From: Lactarius indigo
Lineage: Eukaryota; Basidiomycota; Agaricomycetes; Russulales; Russulaceae
NCBI GenBank assembly: GCA_025766275.1
Contig: JAFKAC010000003.1
Coordinates: 1,116,001-1,180,000, forward strand
Length of the DNA stretch: 64,000 nucleotides
Direction of reading: 5' to 3'
The notes beneath the pieces are model-generated. The model worked only from the letters and a program-made list of their open reading frames with translations, had not been told where the DNA came from and did no database searches. Shown here piece by piece: positions 22,001-34,619 of this stretch; the first letter of the stretch is position 1; each line of letters begins with the position of its first letter. Both the position numbers and the translations under genes were made by a program.

Positions 22001-25000
22001 GCTTCTGACGTCGAGCTTTATCTTATCAGCTTCTGAAGCATAAGGACAATATCATAGAACTCCTGTCTTTACTGGCGGACAAGACGCTCAATGAGAGAGG
22101 ATATAGCGGTACTGGCCGTCTCATCAATCGTGTGCTCAGTACACTTGTTGGGGTCTACCCTCTCAACGCGCGTTTTGTAAACGCTGATGAGTGGAACAGC
22201 GAAGGTATGTTCCATGACTGACCGCAACTCCTGGGTCGCTTACCAAGTCGACCAGATTTCGACAGGGATCATAATTCGCATTGGGGAAGAGTACACAAGG
22301 CCGAGGATGTTAAGATTGAATGGCATGGTGGGTCAGGAACTTGCGTGACGAACGGTAGAGGGCTGAGTCTACCGCAGTCGCATCAAACGACGAAATTTCC
22401 TTTGCTCTCGAGATCCTCAATCACATTGTGTCCCCGGCATTGGATAAGATCGAGGCTCTTCTACCATCTGCCGGGTCTTGGGGCGGAGTCGCTCGTAATG
22501 ATTTCTGCAGGCAGGCCCTTATTTATTTTCCCTCTGTGTGTTCCGGGAGAGTTGACGACTTGCAACATTGCAGATACCTGCATATTGTCAGATCTGCGTG
22601 GCAGGGCCTACCTACGCTTTACAAGGAACCCCCCAAGAGCGTGGTCGAAACTGGATTAAATTCGGACTCAGAGGTCGAACGTCTTGTTGTACAAACGATT
22701 GACGTTCGAGCAGGCTTTACGTTGACGGATCCCACAGACCGGCGATACCAAGTGGCTCATAGTCAACGCCAACGACTTGGTCGGGTGGCACACGATGCGG
22801 CGTCAGCTCTGAAGCAGGGGTACGAAGGCGAGGACCACATCGACGCGGTTCTTTCTGTGGTCAAAGCCATCGATGCCTACCTGCTTGATTATGCGTTGGG
22901 AAGAGGCGACTTTGATAGCTTGCAAAGGAGTTATGCTGGTGCCCGGGAGTCAGTAACCATTATTCACGCACGGGATTTCTCTGACGTATCACCCTCAGAA
23001 TAAATCGGGCATGGCCCCGCCAGAAAGAGAACTCACGTCTAGTTCATCTCAAGCGTGCACTTGTCTACCACAGTGGACGAGTATACATGCATGCGTTGTA
23101 TAGACGTCGATCCGAACTCGATGATCACCTCATCAAAGATCTCACGGACCTGTCTCTCTCTCCATACATGAGGGTTCGAAGGTGCGGGTGTCTGGTGAAT
23201 CGGGCGAACTACTCTATTAAGATAAAGTAGACATGCACAGGCTGTTCTAGGAAACGTGTGCGGTGTAAGCGACGCATCATGTTGTTGGTTCCCTTTACTC
23301 ACTCTTTACAGTACTACGTTAGGTCAACGAAGTTAATCCTCCCTTCCGTTTACGATGCATTGGCCAAAGGATCCGACCCGGACCGTATGAAGGGAGCCCT
23401 GTATATTTTGTGGAGTAAAGGGATAGGTCAGATATCAAGAGTATTGTCGAGTGCTATTACTGATGTAGATGCAGCCGTATACGCCATTGCTGGTAGGTTG
23501 TTCTTGTTTCATTCGTCAAAGTTCGCTTTCGTGACCAAGATCCGAAGATCCCAAAGACCCAGACTTGTACGGTCGATATTTGTTGGCGTTGCTCGAGTGC
23601 CAACATCAAGAGAAGGTATCAGACGCGTATCGCTTGTTGAAGCAGTTAGCTGATAGAACACTGTGTCGCCCGACTAGCCTTCCATTCAGAAGCTAGTGAG
23701 CTCTGTTGCGAACGATACGATTGCCAATCTAGCAGAAGAAACGACGCGGACGGATGCCTACACTGACAGCGTTCCAGAGGTTAAGATGGCCGCGGACGCA
23801 CTTAGCATAGAGTTTTCCTCGAACCTGATCGACCACGATCTCCTCGGCGAAGCGCTGCAGAAGTCAAGTACACGTGCCCTGGCTAGGGAGAGCAAGTATA
23901 GCGAAACGGTTAGCCACTTATCAATCTAGGATATTCTGGGCAGTAATAGATGGTGTACCCAGGTCTCTGCGATCGCAGAGATTGCACTCAGACCGACCAC
24001 CCACGTGAGTCGTTCGGTATTATCAAAGCTCCACGTCCGCTGATACCGCACCAGTGGCGATATACACATCTTGCCCTCCAATTCCTGAGTGGGCTTCTCC
24101 GACGAGATGTTGCTCCTTCACCCGACGTGGCCAGACTCTTCGTCAATCACACATTGAGCCCACATCCGCCGCTCCGAGCGACCGCCCAAAAGTCCGTACA
24201 CGTTTTTCTCATTAGTTATTTCAAACAACACAACTCTGGCAGGGGAGTGGTAAAACTATTGGGTATTATCAAGATGCGTACGTACTCCCACACGTCAACT
24301 GACCTTTGGCTGGATGAGTGGAGAAGTCCCGTCGCGAAATACGTGCCGATCAGAAATGACACGCAGTTCCACGATTATATCAGTAAGGCGCCCTCGGTCG
24401 AGGATGAGTAAGTAAACCCTGAAGCCCCGGACAATGGTACTGACAACGAAATGCAGGGCGTTCTACGTCGATAAGCCATACTCTGGTTTTCTTACGTGGG
24501 CACCTCAAACTAAGGCATATATACCTGTTCCACCCGGGGAGCCTCCAATTTCATGGGAATCCGAATCCAAAGAGGCTCTTGACGCCATTGGAGAGGTGAT
24601 CGCAGGGGCGGACTACTTTGAAAAATTAATGGTGCTTTGGGGTCAAGAATCCAGTCGAAACATGACTTCTCCCGAGCTGAGAACAGACAATGTTGCATTC
24701 ATCAAATCCATTGGTAATAATCTCGGGCTTTGAGGGCCGCTCTTGACGCTTATTACAATACAGCCAAGATGTCACAAGGCGTAGGGTTCGAGAATATTCT
24801 AAACACGACAGAACTGCTGTTGTGGGACACAGATCGGTTCAAGCAGCGGGCCGGCGCTGAGATGCTCGCAGGACTCACACGGGGTGTGTCAATACTCGCC
24901 CTAAATGACGTGGAATATGGCTAAGCTATTGACAATATAGGTGCGAAGAACTGGCCAAAGCAACACTCTGACCAGCTATGGTCTTGGGTATTGTCGCGGT

Positions 25001-26976
25001 TAGATCGCATGTACGCGAACATAAAACCAGATACTATTGGTTTCTGGGAAGCCACTATCACTGTGAGTATTCCCCAAGCTGTTAAGTCAATAGCTGTAAA
25101 ATCATTCTGCTACTACGTCTATGAAGGCGCTCTTGGAAGGCCGAGACCCGCGTCGTGCCCCCGGCTTATCGGATTGGGTCCTTGCGCTGCCACTCGATTT
25201 CCTTGGCGATTCTGCATTCGCAAGTATGTTAAAGCCACCTCAGCTACCCACGTTACCTCACAGCTCTATTAGTGACAAAGACGCTCACAATCTTGGGATG
25301 CTTCTTGGACCATGTTGGATACCGGGATGTCCCCCTACTAGACCGATATTTCGCACTCCTCCTCGAGGGTGCCGATGTTAGCTTCGCAGAGGTAATTCTG
25401 TGCAAGAATGCCTGTTCATGCCCTTACAACTTTCGTTTCTATAGATCAGGGTTTCTATTTCTACGAGTCTATATATGATTGCGACCAGGCGCTGGAGGCC
25501 GTCCTACCCATCAGTCGCAGCATTCCTACACTCTACAGCAACGACTGATGACCCGCTTTCCATACGGCATGTCTTTCCATACCCAATTGCGGGCCCGGAA
25601 CTCACTCCTTCATCCAGACATGTTACCTATCTGGAGCATATTTCGGCGCTCGCTAGCAAACTTCCCGACTGGAAGGAGCAACGTCTCCCTCCCCCACGGG
25701 TCAGCCAGTCTACGGTAGGTCTTCTGTACCCCCCCCCCCCTGAGACCGATACTAAGACCAAAGGTATAGTATGACAAAGTCAGCCTATCGTGTGAGTGAT
25801 CCCTGTATGGTGCCCCACAGAATTGTAACGCTTAAACCTTTACTAGTGCTGCGGTGGCTATGGGTCTCGTTCTACAGCCCCCAGGGACCCTTAATATTCC
25901 CATACTTGCATCCCCTCCTGTATGTATTCGGTTATGTACAGGAATCCGCGTTCATCTAATAATCGATATCTTTCTCCAGGCCCGAGATTTTCCGCATGTC
26001 CGAACTTAGCGATAACCCGGAACTGCAATCCCATAGCCAGGCTGTTCTATACATCCTCTCCGCCGTTACACCCCCGCTGGAGTCCATCGAGGCCATAAGT
26101 GTCAACTTCGTCAATGCCATCAGCTCTTCCACGGTATGAGCGCTATCTTCCTAATCAAATTAATAACCCGCTTAGTACGAATTAAGTCCTGGCGTATCCG
26201 CCTGAATTCGTTGCCCATTCTTGTCGTGTTCTTCTACCGTAATCTCATGGGCATATCGAATGCGAGCGCCTCTAGGATTATGGACCTGATGCTCAACTGC
26301 CTTTCAGACGACAACGTGGAGGTACGAGAAATGGCATCGAGCTCGCTTTCTGGAATCGTGAGGGTATCCCAGCGGCAAAGTATTATACCCTTGAAGGTAA
26401 TTCCAAACCAATTGATCGCCGTTCTTCGACCTCATGCCGATGCCATGCCAGGACCACTTTGTAAGTCTTGCACGCAAAGTGAGACTCACCACCAGAAGCG
26501 ACCCTGGTTATCCCGAGTCACTACGAACGTTACATTCTGCAATTCTCGGCATTTGTGCACTCTTAGAGAGTTTCCCATATTCTGTCGAAAAGTGGATGCC
26601 GCCTCTAACAGATAGTTAGTCGTCTCACTTCTCCTGGTCTCACTTCGTTCTGATTGACATCGTCTCCTACCCAAATAGTTCTTGCTCTACATGCAACGGA
26701 CCCTCCACCTATATCCACTACTATCCGTAAGACGGCTTCAGAGTTTAAGAAAACCCATCAGGCACGTCTCAGAATCAGTAGTCTTGCCTACACCCCCTGA
26801 CGCCATCCTTGACCACCAGGATACATGGCACCGTGACCAGCTCGCCTTTGACGAAGATCAGCTGCAAAATTTGTCGACGATGCTTGTTGGCACGTCGTAT
26901 TGTACGTGTTTTTTTTTGTTCTCTGTTTGGCCTGTAATTTCGCCTTGACTGTTCCTTATAACAACCAGATGCATGA
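19008..26976 (+). CDS. BLM10: proteasome activator Blm10/PA200 (PSME4)
   Basis: A very large HEAT-repeat protein that caps the 20S proteasome. The gene spans 8 kb with many introns of 45-70 nt. The first exons, traced continuously, give MDVIHGIPQSSG, then WLLMRYPIPVRIRAKLV and PLWRVLQKELWVKTRF. Later landmarks are SFFHPSNSGIWS, NETHRTTAVLSMLAG, ALEILNHIVSPALDKIEALL, ARLV-type VYHSGRVYMHALYRRR, and the C-terminal LPILVVFFYRNLMGISN, ICALLESFPYSVEKWMPPL and HRDQLAFDEDQLQNLS. The last exon (26969-26976) completes the terminal Tyr-Tyr-Ala, the motif that docks in the 20S alpha ring and opens the gate. An intron at 22511-22573 starts with GC. The exact exon set between about 23.3 and 26.0 kb was not fully resolved, and an intron there has a run of 12 C (25729-25740). 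Estimated length is about 1,900 residues. Confidence 0.92.
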
Positions 26977-29149
26977 GTTCTGTGCTCGACGCCCTTCTAG
27001 TGTCATCTATGAATGGATACCGTGCCGTATGTTGTACTTGTAGCCGTCGTTTATGCCAGCCAGAGCAGTCGTGTACACGCCTAAGTCATACTCCGTTGTA
27101 AAGGGTTTTTTTTTTCATTCCCCTACCCGCTTTTCCCGCGTTCCTGTATTTGTTTTTCGACATGTGAACAATAAAATGTGGCTAATGCCTCCGCGTCTGT
27201 GCGACATTGCTAGGCTGATCGATAGGCACAGCTAGGCGCAGCATGACCTACACGTTGCATCGACGGATACTAGCGAGTTCGCCATCTCGTCAAGTTGTGG
27301 AGCTTCTCACTTCTATGGACAGTCCCAGAGTAATCGATAGCCCTAAGTGGCTTCAAATGGACCTAGGCAGAGAATTCTCACCTCGAAACGTGAGCTGGAG
27401 GGTACTCAAGACTATGAGCGCCCGTTGATAGCCTCCGCGCGAGCTTCGCTATCATGGGACCAGCCCAGTCAAAGTGATGATGGCCGCGGTTGAAATATGT
27501 GCTTCTAAGTTGACGCGAGCGCATCGATGTAATGTAGGCATACCTTCGTTGACGTACTCTGCCATGAGGATGTTGCGCCCTCACCACACTGGCAACCACA
27601 CCCATCCGCGCTCCCTTCGCGTACATTACAACAAGAATAACGTAGCCCCTTTGCCACACTGCCAAATTTCATGTATATCCCAAGGTACTATCGGGGAACT
27701 TCAATGCGGCCCAAGATGGTCGGGCCAAAGTAGTAAGCCCATGCTGGAACTCCGCCGTGTCCAAATGAGGTAAGTGAATCTACGAAGTCACAAACTTTAC
27801 CACAAGTGAGTTTTTTTTTTGAAGGTACACTCAAAAATATGCGCAGTATGCGAAATAATTGTTATGGGGAATTGGGTATCCTATGAAGTACAACTGTGCG
27901 TAAAAATGGTAGTCGCCATGGAGGGTGGGAGTTTTTCAGCGGGCTGAAAGGGTACAAAGCTGTCCATGATAAATCGCTGACCAAGAACAATATGACCCCA
28001 CCTGCCCAAAAGGGTACACAGCCAGCCATACACAAGAACGATGAAATTACGTTTAGATTGATTAACACCTGGAAATTAATGGCACTTGGACAAATAAGTG
28101 CGTCAGTCTTGCGACATGGGAATCAAAGGTAACAACCCTGAGAAACCTGACGACGGAGTGTCACGGGTGACATTGGAATTCCGAAGGAGAGTCATTCATT
28201 CGTCCCAAGAAGCACTGGAGACAAGAAAATAGAGTCAACGAAACCCCACCGTCATGGAAGGTTACAATTCCGTCGTTGGAGTCGAAGACCGGGGTTGCGT
28301 AGTCAAGTCTAAGCGCTGAGGCAGGCGGACATGAGGCAGCCGCACCACACCGATGGGGGACGTGATACGGAAAATGTGAGATAGGGGGAAAGCCGATGTC
28401 ACAGGAGTGCGGCTCGGGAATTCCAATAGAACGGCGCTCAATCCAGATGTGGGGCAAGCGTCCCGCAAGATTGCAAGATTGCACAAAGAGTTTACGAGCA
28501 CTGTAGATAGAGACACGAGGTATAGGGCCTTTTGCCTCACCGAAAGAGAAGGGCGCCCCCGGGGAGGGAAGAGTAGACTCGGTGTTCGCTGGATTCCATT
28601 ATTGTCGGAGAAGAGAGCAAGGGGACACTTGGGAATGTCAATACGGCTACGCCTTTGCCGAGAAGTCAAGAAAAGTCGGATCAAGGGAAGTCTGGGCCGT
28701 AGAACAGGCGTGAAACTACAACGAGGCGATGGTCATGAAAAGGGGTGCGGAAAAGTGTTTGAATGACGAGGGTACGAGGGCAAAAGCCAACCATGGCTGT
28801 GACAGCGACAGAGACTGGCCCTAGGGCCCAAATGTCGCGATGACCTCTAGAATGTAAAGAAACGGCGTGCGGATAATAAAGAGGGACTGATCGCTGATAG
28901 GACCGCATAGGATTACACGTGTACAGAAGAATTTATTCAAGCACGTTGTATTTGACGTTAATAATTATAATAAAAAATAGGCCGGTGGAATTAAAGGCCG
29001 TAGGAGGACAGGTAGATCTGAGGTATAAGAGTAGGTGTAGCAGTGGGCACGATGAAGGGGCGTGTTGGGGATGTCGAGGGATGGGGCACACGTTGTGATG
29101 ATCGCAAATCAAATCGCATCAAATCAAATAATAAATAAATAAAATAAAA
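26977..29149. other. intergenic stretch, no supported gene
   Basis: About 2.2 kb downstream of BLM10. Open frames on both strands (27378-27665 minus, 27474-27773 plus, 28262-28684 minus) overlap each other and show no domain. Short T and A runs occur (27110, 27810). The last part (about 29100-29150) is an A-rich tract with AAATAA-type repeats leading into the pyrimidine-rich leader of the next gene. Confidence 0.45.
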
Positions 29150-29189
29150 GGGAATATGCGTGCCCGTGAGCCAAGGTTAGAGGCCAACG

Positions 29190-29600
29190 CGCCTCCTTCG
29201 AAGCCCTTTCCTCTCTCTACCTTTACCTTTACCTTTACCCCGCCACCCCATAGTACACGCCCTTGCCTCGCATCCTGTTTTCGTCTTATTATATATCTTC
29301 AACCCTCCCCGTTTCTCTTGTCCTTCCCTTTCTCTCCCTCCATCCTCTTCACGAGTCTCCCTTCCCGCACCCCCGGGACCCTCTTGTCGGTTTAGTGCCA
29401 TAATCTATTCGTCACATATACTCTTCGCAAGCGGCTCCCAGCATCATAGCATCACTATTCCTTCCCGCAAATTGATTATTGACTCGTCCATTCAAGCACC
29501 TTTTTATCGCTCAACTTGCATCGGATTTCTTATCCTTAACTCGTTCGTCCATTCGTTGCACACCATTCTTCTTACTCGCTTACAATTCTCTTCGATCAAA
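29190..29600 (+). promoter_or_regulatory. pyrimidine-rich leader of the CCCH zinc-finger gene
   Basis: The plus strand from about 29190 to 29600 is strongly C+T-rich, including TTTACC repeated three times near 29220-29240. Such tracts upstream of the start codon mark core promoters and long 5' leaders of highly expressed genes in filamentous fungi. The function is inferred from composition and position. Confidence 0.5.
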
Positions 29601-29609
29601 ACAGTTTCT

Positions 29610-32317
29610 ATGCCCATTGAGGTTACAACCTCTCCTTCCATCACCGATACCTTACACTCGTATCGCGACTTTTCGTACCAACCTTCTTTCTTTGCAAAGA
29701 TCTCAAGAACTGCCCCGGTCCCCAATTGGATTACACAAGAACAAGCTATGGAAGACCCTGCCGCAGACGTGAGTGTTCTTCATCGATGTCACCAAGGGCG
29801 CCTTTCCTTTTCGTATTTTTTTCTGGACAAAGACTCATGTCATTCCCCCCACGATTGGTTCCGCATTAGCGCCGTAATCATCAAATCAACACCATGTACA
29901 GCAATCAACCGGTGCCTCAAGGCTTGTCCTCTTTCCAACCCCCACCCTTTCTCCCTCGTTCGTCCCCGCTGGACAAAAACGCGTCACCCGACCATTCCAT
30001 GTCATCGGATTCGTCCATTTCTACTGGTAGACGACTTCATTCTTCCCGAGAGATATTTACTTACAGTGTCACAGGAAACGCATCTTGGGATCTTGCCGAG
30101 GGGATCGCTCGTTTGAACATTAACAGTGGCTTTGACACAGAAGGCATACGTGGTTCAATTCGCACACCTCCAAAAACAAAAAAAGCCACGGATGCTGTCA
30201 TACAACTTCATGATTCCAGTCCGCTCGAGTCCTCCGATACTAGTTTGGACTCGAGGCCTTCCCCACCCGCCTCTGATGAACATAATATTCTCGCCAATCA
30301 TTCACGTGTCTCTTCTGCCGATACAACTGCCTCGACCCAGCTTTCCGGTTCCAGTCACACACTCGCTTCCTCTGCGCTTGGTTTGAAGGTCGGCTCCGAG
30401 CAAAGGGATAGACCTCATTCCTATAGCGGTGGTTTATCGACCGCCGATCTCCAGCGCCTGCGTGGTGTTGGCGCTAGTCCGCCTGATGGCGACCGAGCTT
30501 CTCAATGGAGCGCTGCCGTCGATCGACAAGGCCAGTACGATCAGCCTTTGTACCCATCTCTGTCTGGCTATCCACGCCAGTCGGTCTCCGTAGCGGAGGA
30601 CCTTCAGGTAGACTATACCGTGCAACAGCGTCAGTTCCAACCCCTCGATGGGCCTATACCCAACGCACCAGCCTTTAATGCGCGCGTCGGTGGTGCTCTC
30701 AGCGGAGCGCCTACTTACCGTACACAGCCAGCGCGTGGTTACAACCCAGGATTAGTTACGAATGGCGCATATCCCGGCCCTCCCAGCCACACGGCACACC
30801 TCTCCCTCGGGAATGCCCAGCAGGTCTACGACATTATGATGCCCTCTCATGAAAATCCCGCTGTTGCACGTGTTCAGCAACAGCACAACGTTTTCCGCGC
30901 TACCCATCAGCATTCATCATCGGATCCACTTCACCTTCGCGAGGCCGCTGCCTTACTCAGCAGTGGTTTGCCGCCGTTCCAACCCGGACTTTACCCACCC
31001 GCGCTCGGCCCACCCGCCATGGGCATTTATGCCAACCAGTTCTACGCCCCGCCTGATGCATACGCAACTGGTGTTACCGCGCAAGTCATGGCTGCAGCCC
31101 GTTTGCAGTCGCAATACCCCCCATACAATGTCGGTCTCCCAGGGCAGAGTATTTCCCCGGGACTTGGCGACGGCAGTCAAGGCAGTTCACCCAGCGTCGA
31201 TCCCAATGGCAATGGACCTTCAGCAAACAACCGAAAGCTGGGGTTGTACAAGACAGAACTATGTCGGAGCTGGGAGGAGAAAGGTACTTGTCGATATGGG
31301 CCGAAGTGCCAATTCGCTCATGGAGAGGACGAAGTTCGTAAGGTGGCACGGCACCCCAAGGTGATTCTCCTTTTTTCTACGAGTTCAGGTCTCATGCTAA
31401 AACCGTATTCTGTTACAGTACAAGACGGAGATTTGCAGAGTAAGTGATACTGTTTCTCCTTCTCGTGACACTCCCATGACCTATGATTTCAGACCTTCTG
31501 GGTATCCGGATCTTGCCCATACGGAAAGCGTTGCTGCTTCATACATACTGAGTTACCAGCAAATGGAGCAGCCCCAGGAGCGGAAGGCGTTCCTCCGCCC
31601 AAGGTCAATCAAACACGTGGCCGCTCGGACAGTGACCCGAACGAGGCACCAGTTTCTCTCCTACAGCGCATCTCAGCGAAGCGTAACCAAGAAGTGGGGA
31701 CTAATGCGGAAACTACTTACCAGCCTCCGTCGCGCCCACGAACTGGTTCACTTAGAGTTGATACCTCTTCGCTCGACCAACCAGCTATCAAGCAGCAGCA
31801 GAACAAGTCAGCGTATCCCTCGTTCACTGCTAAAGGAGTTTTGTTCTCTCAAGCTAATGAATCGTCTGGTGGGCTATCCCCTGGTCCTGTGACCGCCGGG
31901 CCAGATCTTGGAAGCCGTCAACTCATCAATTTCGGCCAGGTCCGTTATATTGTCTTTCAATGGCGATCTATTACTAAACCTTTTTTAAAGACACCTAAGC
32001 AGAGCACTGCGCGAACTTCGGGTTCAAATGTTCGTCACTCTTTCAACGGCACCGAGATCAACCTGGACCTCACTCCGTCATCTGTGGCCACGCCTTTCGC
32101 TGCACCACAACCCGAGACTGCTGTACCCCGTGCTAACGGGCACTCGCGCTCTGGCAGCGTGGGTAACTGGGTTAGCCTTTCGCGTCACCTTGCAGCTCCT
32201 TCACCCCTGCATGGCCCGCAGAGCGCGAGTCCTGGCAATGAAGGCAAACTCAACAGTCCGTGGTTGACAGCCGATCAGAGCACTCGCTACGCCGAGAAGG
32301 CATCTGCCTGGGCTTGA
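29610..32317 (+). CDS. tandem CCCH zinc-finger protein, tristetraprolin/Zfs1 type
   Basis: Predicted to bind AU-rich elements in mRNA 3' ends and promote decay. Exons 29610-29768, 29870-31360, 31419-31439, 31493-31939 and 31991-32317 sum to 2445 nt, 814 aa. Two zinc fingers of C-x8-C-x5-C-x3-H type, each led by the family motif, begin at residue about 505: [18 protein letters not shown]...QFAH and [18 protein letters not shown]...FIH. The second finger is split by an intron, with a 21-nt exon carrying YKTEICR. The long N-terminal region and the tail are Ser/Pro/Gln-rich and probably disordered. The start at 29610 was chosen because exon 1 joins exon 2 in frame at 29870; the fallback is the ATG at 29894. 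A long pyrimidine leader lies upstream. Confidence 0.9.
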
Positions 32318-33051
32318 ACGCTAGTCAGACCGAGCTAATAGTAAACCGAGATGAGATTCGCTTTACTTTGTACTACTTGCGCTTTCCCCTTCTTTTTTTT
32401 TTGGTCCCTGCGCCACGTTATGCTTTCAAGGCTTCTGATTTTCAATTCTCTCTGTGCTTTAATGATGTTTTGACGATTGCCTGATGATCACAACGCTCCC
32501 CTTTTCCCTCCTGCTCAAATTCTGTCTACATCCTGACGTCAAAACCACAGAACAATCCCCATCCTACAAGTTTTTTTTTTACCATCAATTCTTTCGCTGT
32601 ACAATTTACCCCTTGTTTCGTATCTCGCTCTTCCATCTCACTGTCCCTGCCCTTTTAGTAGCCAGCCCGGTCTGCAGCTTGATTTATTGTCTTGTTCGTC
32701 CGTCTCAACGAGGGAGCTCATTCTCCTGACCTATATTGTTACGCCGCATTGACACACTGCGTTGCTGTCCATCATCATGTCCTTATATTATCTGAATGAA
32801 TTTCATGCCTGTTGACCTCTTCTGGTTGGTGAAAGTGAAGCAAGTAGCGTGAGAGAAAAAACATTGGCTCTGTCCCACGGATTGATATTTTATGGGCCAT
32901 GGAGAGATAAGAAATAGCATAGTTTGTAAACAAATAGACGTCGTGTTAATGTACATAATTAACTGTAGCGGATTCAATTTGCCTAAGGTGTCATCTACAG
33001 CATCGCTCTAGCGGTTTTAAAAACAAACCCCAAGAAAAAAAGAGACGACGA
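32318..33051. other. convergent 3' intergenic region
   Basis: T-rich on the plus strand, as expected for 3' untranslated sequence of the zinc-finger gene, with runs of T near 32390 and 32570. No gene is seen. Confidence 0.5.
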
Positions 33052-34619
33052 TTATAGACCCAGCGCAGCAAGCTCGCGATAGAACGCGGCCATTCGGCAG
33101 CGAGCATAGTGGACATAGTCAAACTCGGGCTGAGCGACACGGGCTTGAACATCTTCGCGCGCCTGGACGAGCCCCCATACTGCCCACATGGCATGTGACG
33201 AGGGGCTCCACGCTCGCACGGTCTTCTCGAGTTCGGCGAGCTCACGCTCACGTGCTACGGGAGACAGGTCCGCAAAAGCTGGTGAGTCGGGAGTGGCGCG
33301 ATTCGCGAGGTAAGCGGTGAGGAACGTGCGTCGTTCTGCGCGGCTTGGGTAGCGCGCTTGGTCAAGCACGTGGGGCGTCGAGCCGTGGTAGTTGGCTGTC
33401 CATTCGTGGAAATGGTTCGCGATGTCGAAAGCGGCTGGGTTTGGAGAGGCGTACTCAAAGTCGACAACGATGATCTGTTTATGGCGCACACGTAAGATCA
33501 GAAATCGCGAAACGTGGACAAGTATGAGAAGGGCAAACCTGGTGGTGTTCAGGTACTCCCTCCGTTGCCTTGTTTAAGCGAAGTATATTGCCGTACTGGG
33601 CATCGTTGTGACAAAAGACAGGGCGTGCGTCAACCCGGGTGTCTCTGAGCCACTTCATGTAACTTTCCCATTTGCTTTGGAACAAGTCCAGGTCGAGCTC
33701 TTTGCGAATTGCCGGGGTTAAGCCTGGGAGTGCAAGCACACCGCGTGCGGGAGGCAGCCACGACTGCACATTCTTCCGCACACCAAGTTCTACACTACTG
33801 CCACGTGACAGCCGTTCAACAGTAGCGACATCAACACTGTGAAGCTCGGCCATCCGCGCCCCAATGTGTCCGCTCATTCGTGGCTCTCGGATATCAGTTG
33901 GTTTGAGCGTGACCGAGTCAAAATATTCTTCGACGCGCCCATTTGTGAAGGTCCCGTAAATGCGTGGTCCGAGCTGGTATCTTGAGGAGAGGGTGTGTAG
34001 GACGTGCAGCTCGCGTGGGCGTGAGATGAGGGAACCAGAAGATGGACCATATACCCGCAAGAGTAACGTGCGAGACGAAGGGGAGGATACGAAGTATACG
34101 GCATTGGTGAGGGAGCCGGAAACCTTCTTTATGGACGGAGTGGGGAGGGGGCCAGTAGTCTGGGACCATGAGGGCACTCGAAGGATTCTGAGGATATCTA
34201 ATAACTGCTGGGCAAAACCATTCGTCTTGTATTGTCTGTCAAGGAGAAGTGGCCGTAAGCACGAGAACTGCAGGTATGACTATGGGGACACCAGACCGCT
34301 ATCAACTCCGTCCTGAGAGGGTGCTGCTAGCTGACTCAGAGTACTCGAGGCACTGTGAGTTGTGCGAACGTTGAGTGAAAAAAGCTTACCTAGCATCTAG
34401 TTTAGCACGTGCGTGAGGTATCCCCTCCAATAGGCTGCCGTGTACAGTAGAATCGTCGTGACGAAGTGATGGGGGAGGGCGAGCATGGCTCCCCAAAGAA
34501 TGCAACAGGGGCTGGGAAGTTATTGAGGCGATAGAAGATATGGAGGAGATGGACATGGACTTGTGGAGGTCGATGTTGACGGAAGCTACGACGTCTGGAA
34601 CAGCGATTTCTGTGGACAT
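33052..34619 (-). CDS. choline/ethanolamine kinase
   Basis: Phosphorylates choline and/or ethanolamine with ATP, the first step of the Kennedy pathway for phosphatidylcholine. Exons 34619-34390, 34235-33539 and 33474-33052 sum to 1350 nt, 449 aa. The nucleotide-binding region starts in KKVSGSLTNAVYFV. The Brenner phosphotransferase motif is VFCHNDAQYGNIL (residues about 290-302) and the choline kinase motif is IIVVDFEYASPNPAAFDIANHF. Both catalytic aspartates are present. The first 75 residues are Ser/His-rich and variable, as in other fungal members. The first intron is 154 nt, longer than most here. ChoK and EthK cannot be told apart from sequence alone. Confidence 0.92.

Noticed and set aside
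28262..28684. 140-codon minus-strand frame downstream of BLM10
   Set aside because: Low-information Arg/Ser/Pro composition with equally long plus-strand frames; no promoter or splice evidence.
29215..29245. TTTACC repeats resembling telomeric sequence
   Set aside because: Only three imperfect units inside a general pyrimidine-rich promoter tract; not a telomere relic.
29472..30116. 214-codon plus-strand frame across the start of the zinc-finger gene
   Set aside because: Its first part coincides with exon 1, but it reads through the intron 29769-29869 and leaves the zinc-finger frame; the spliced model explains the same sequence better.
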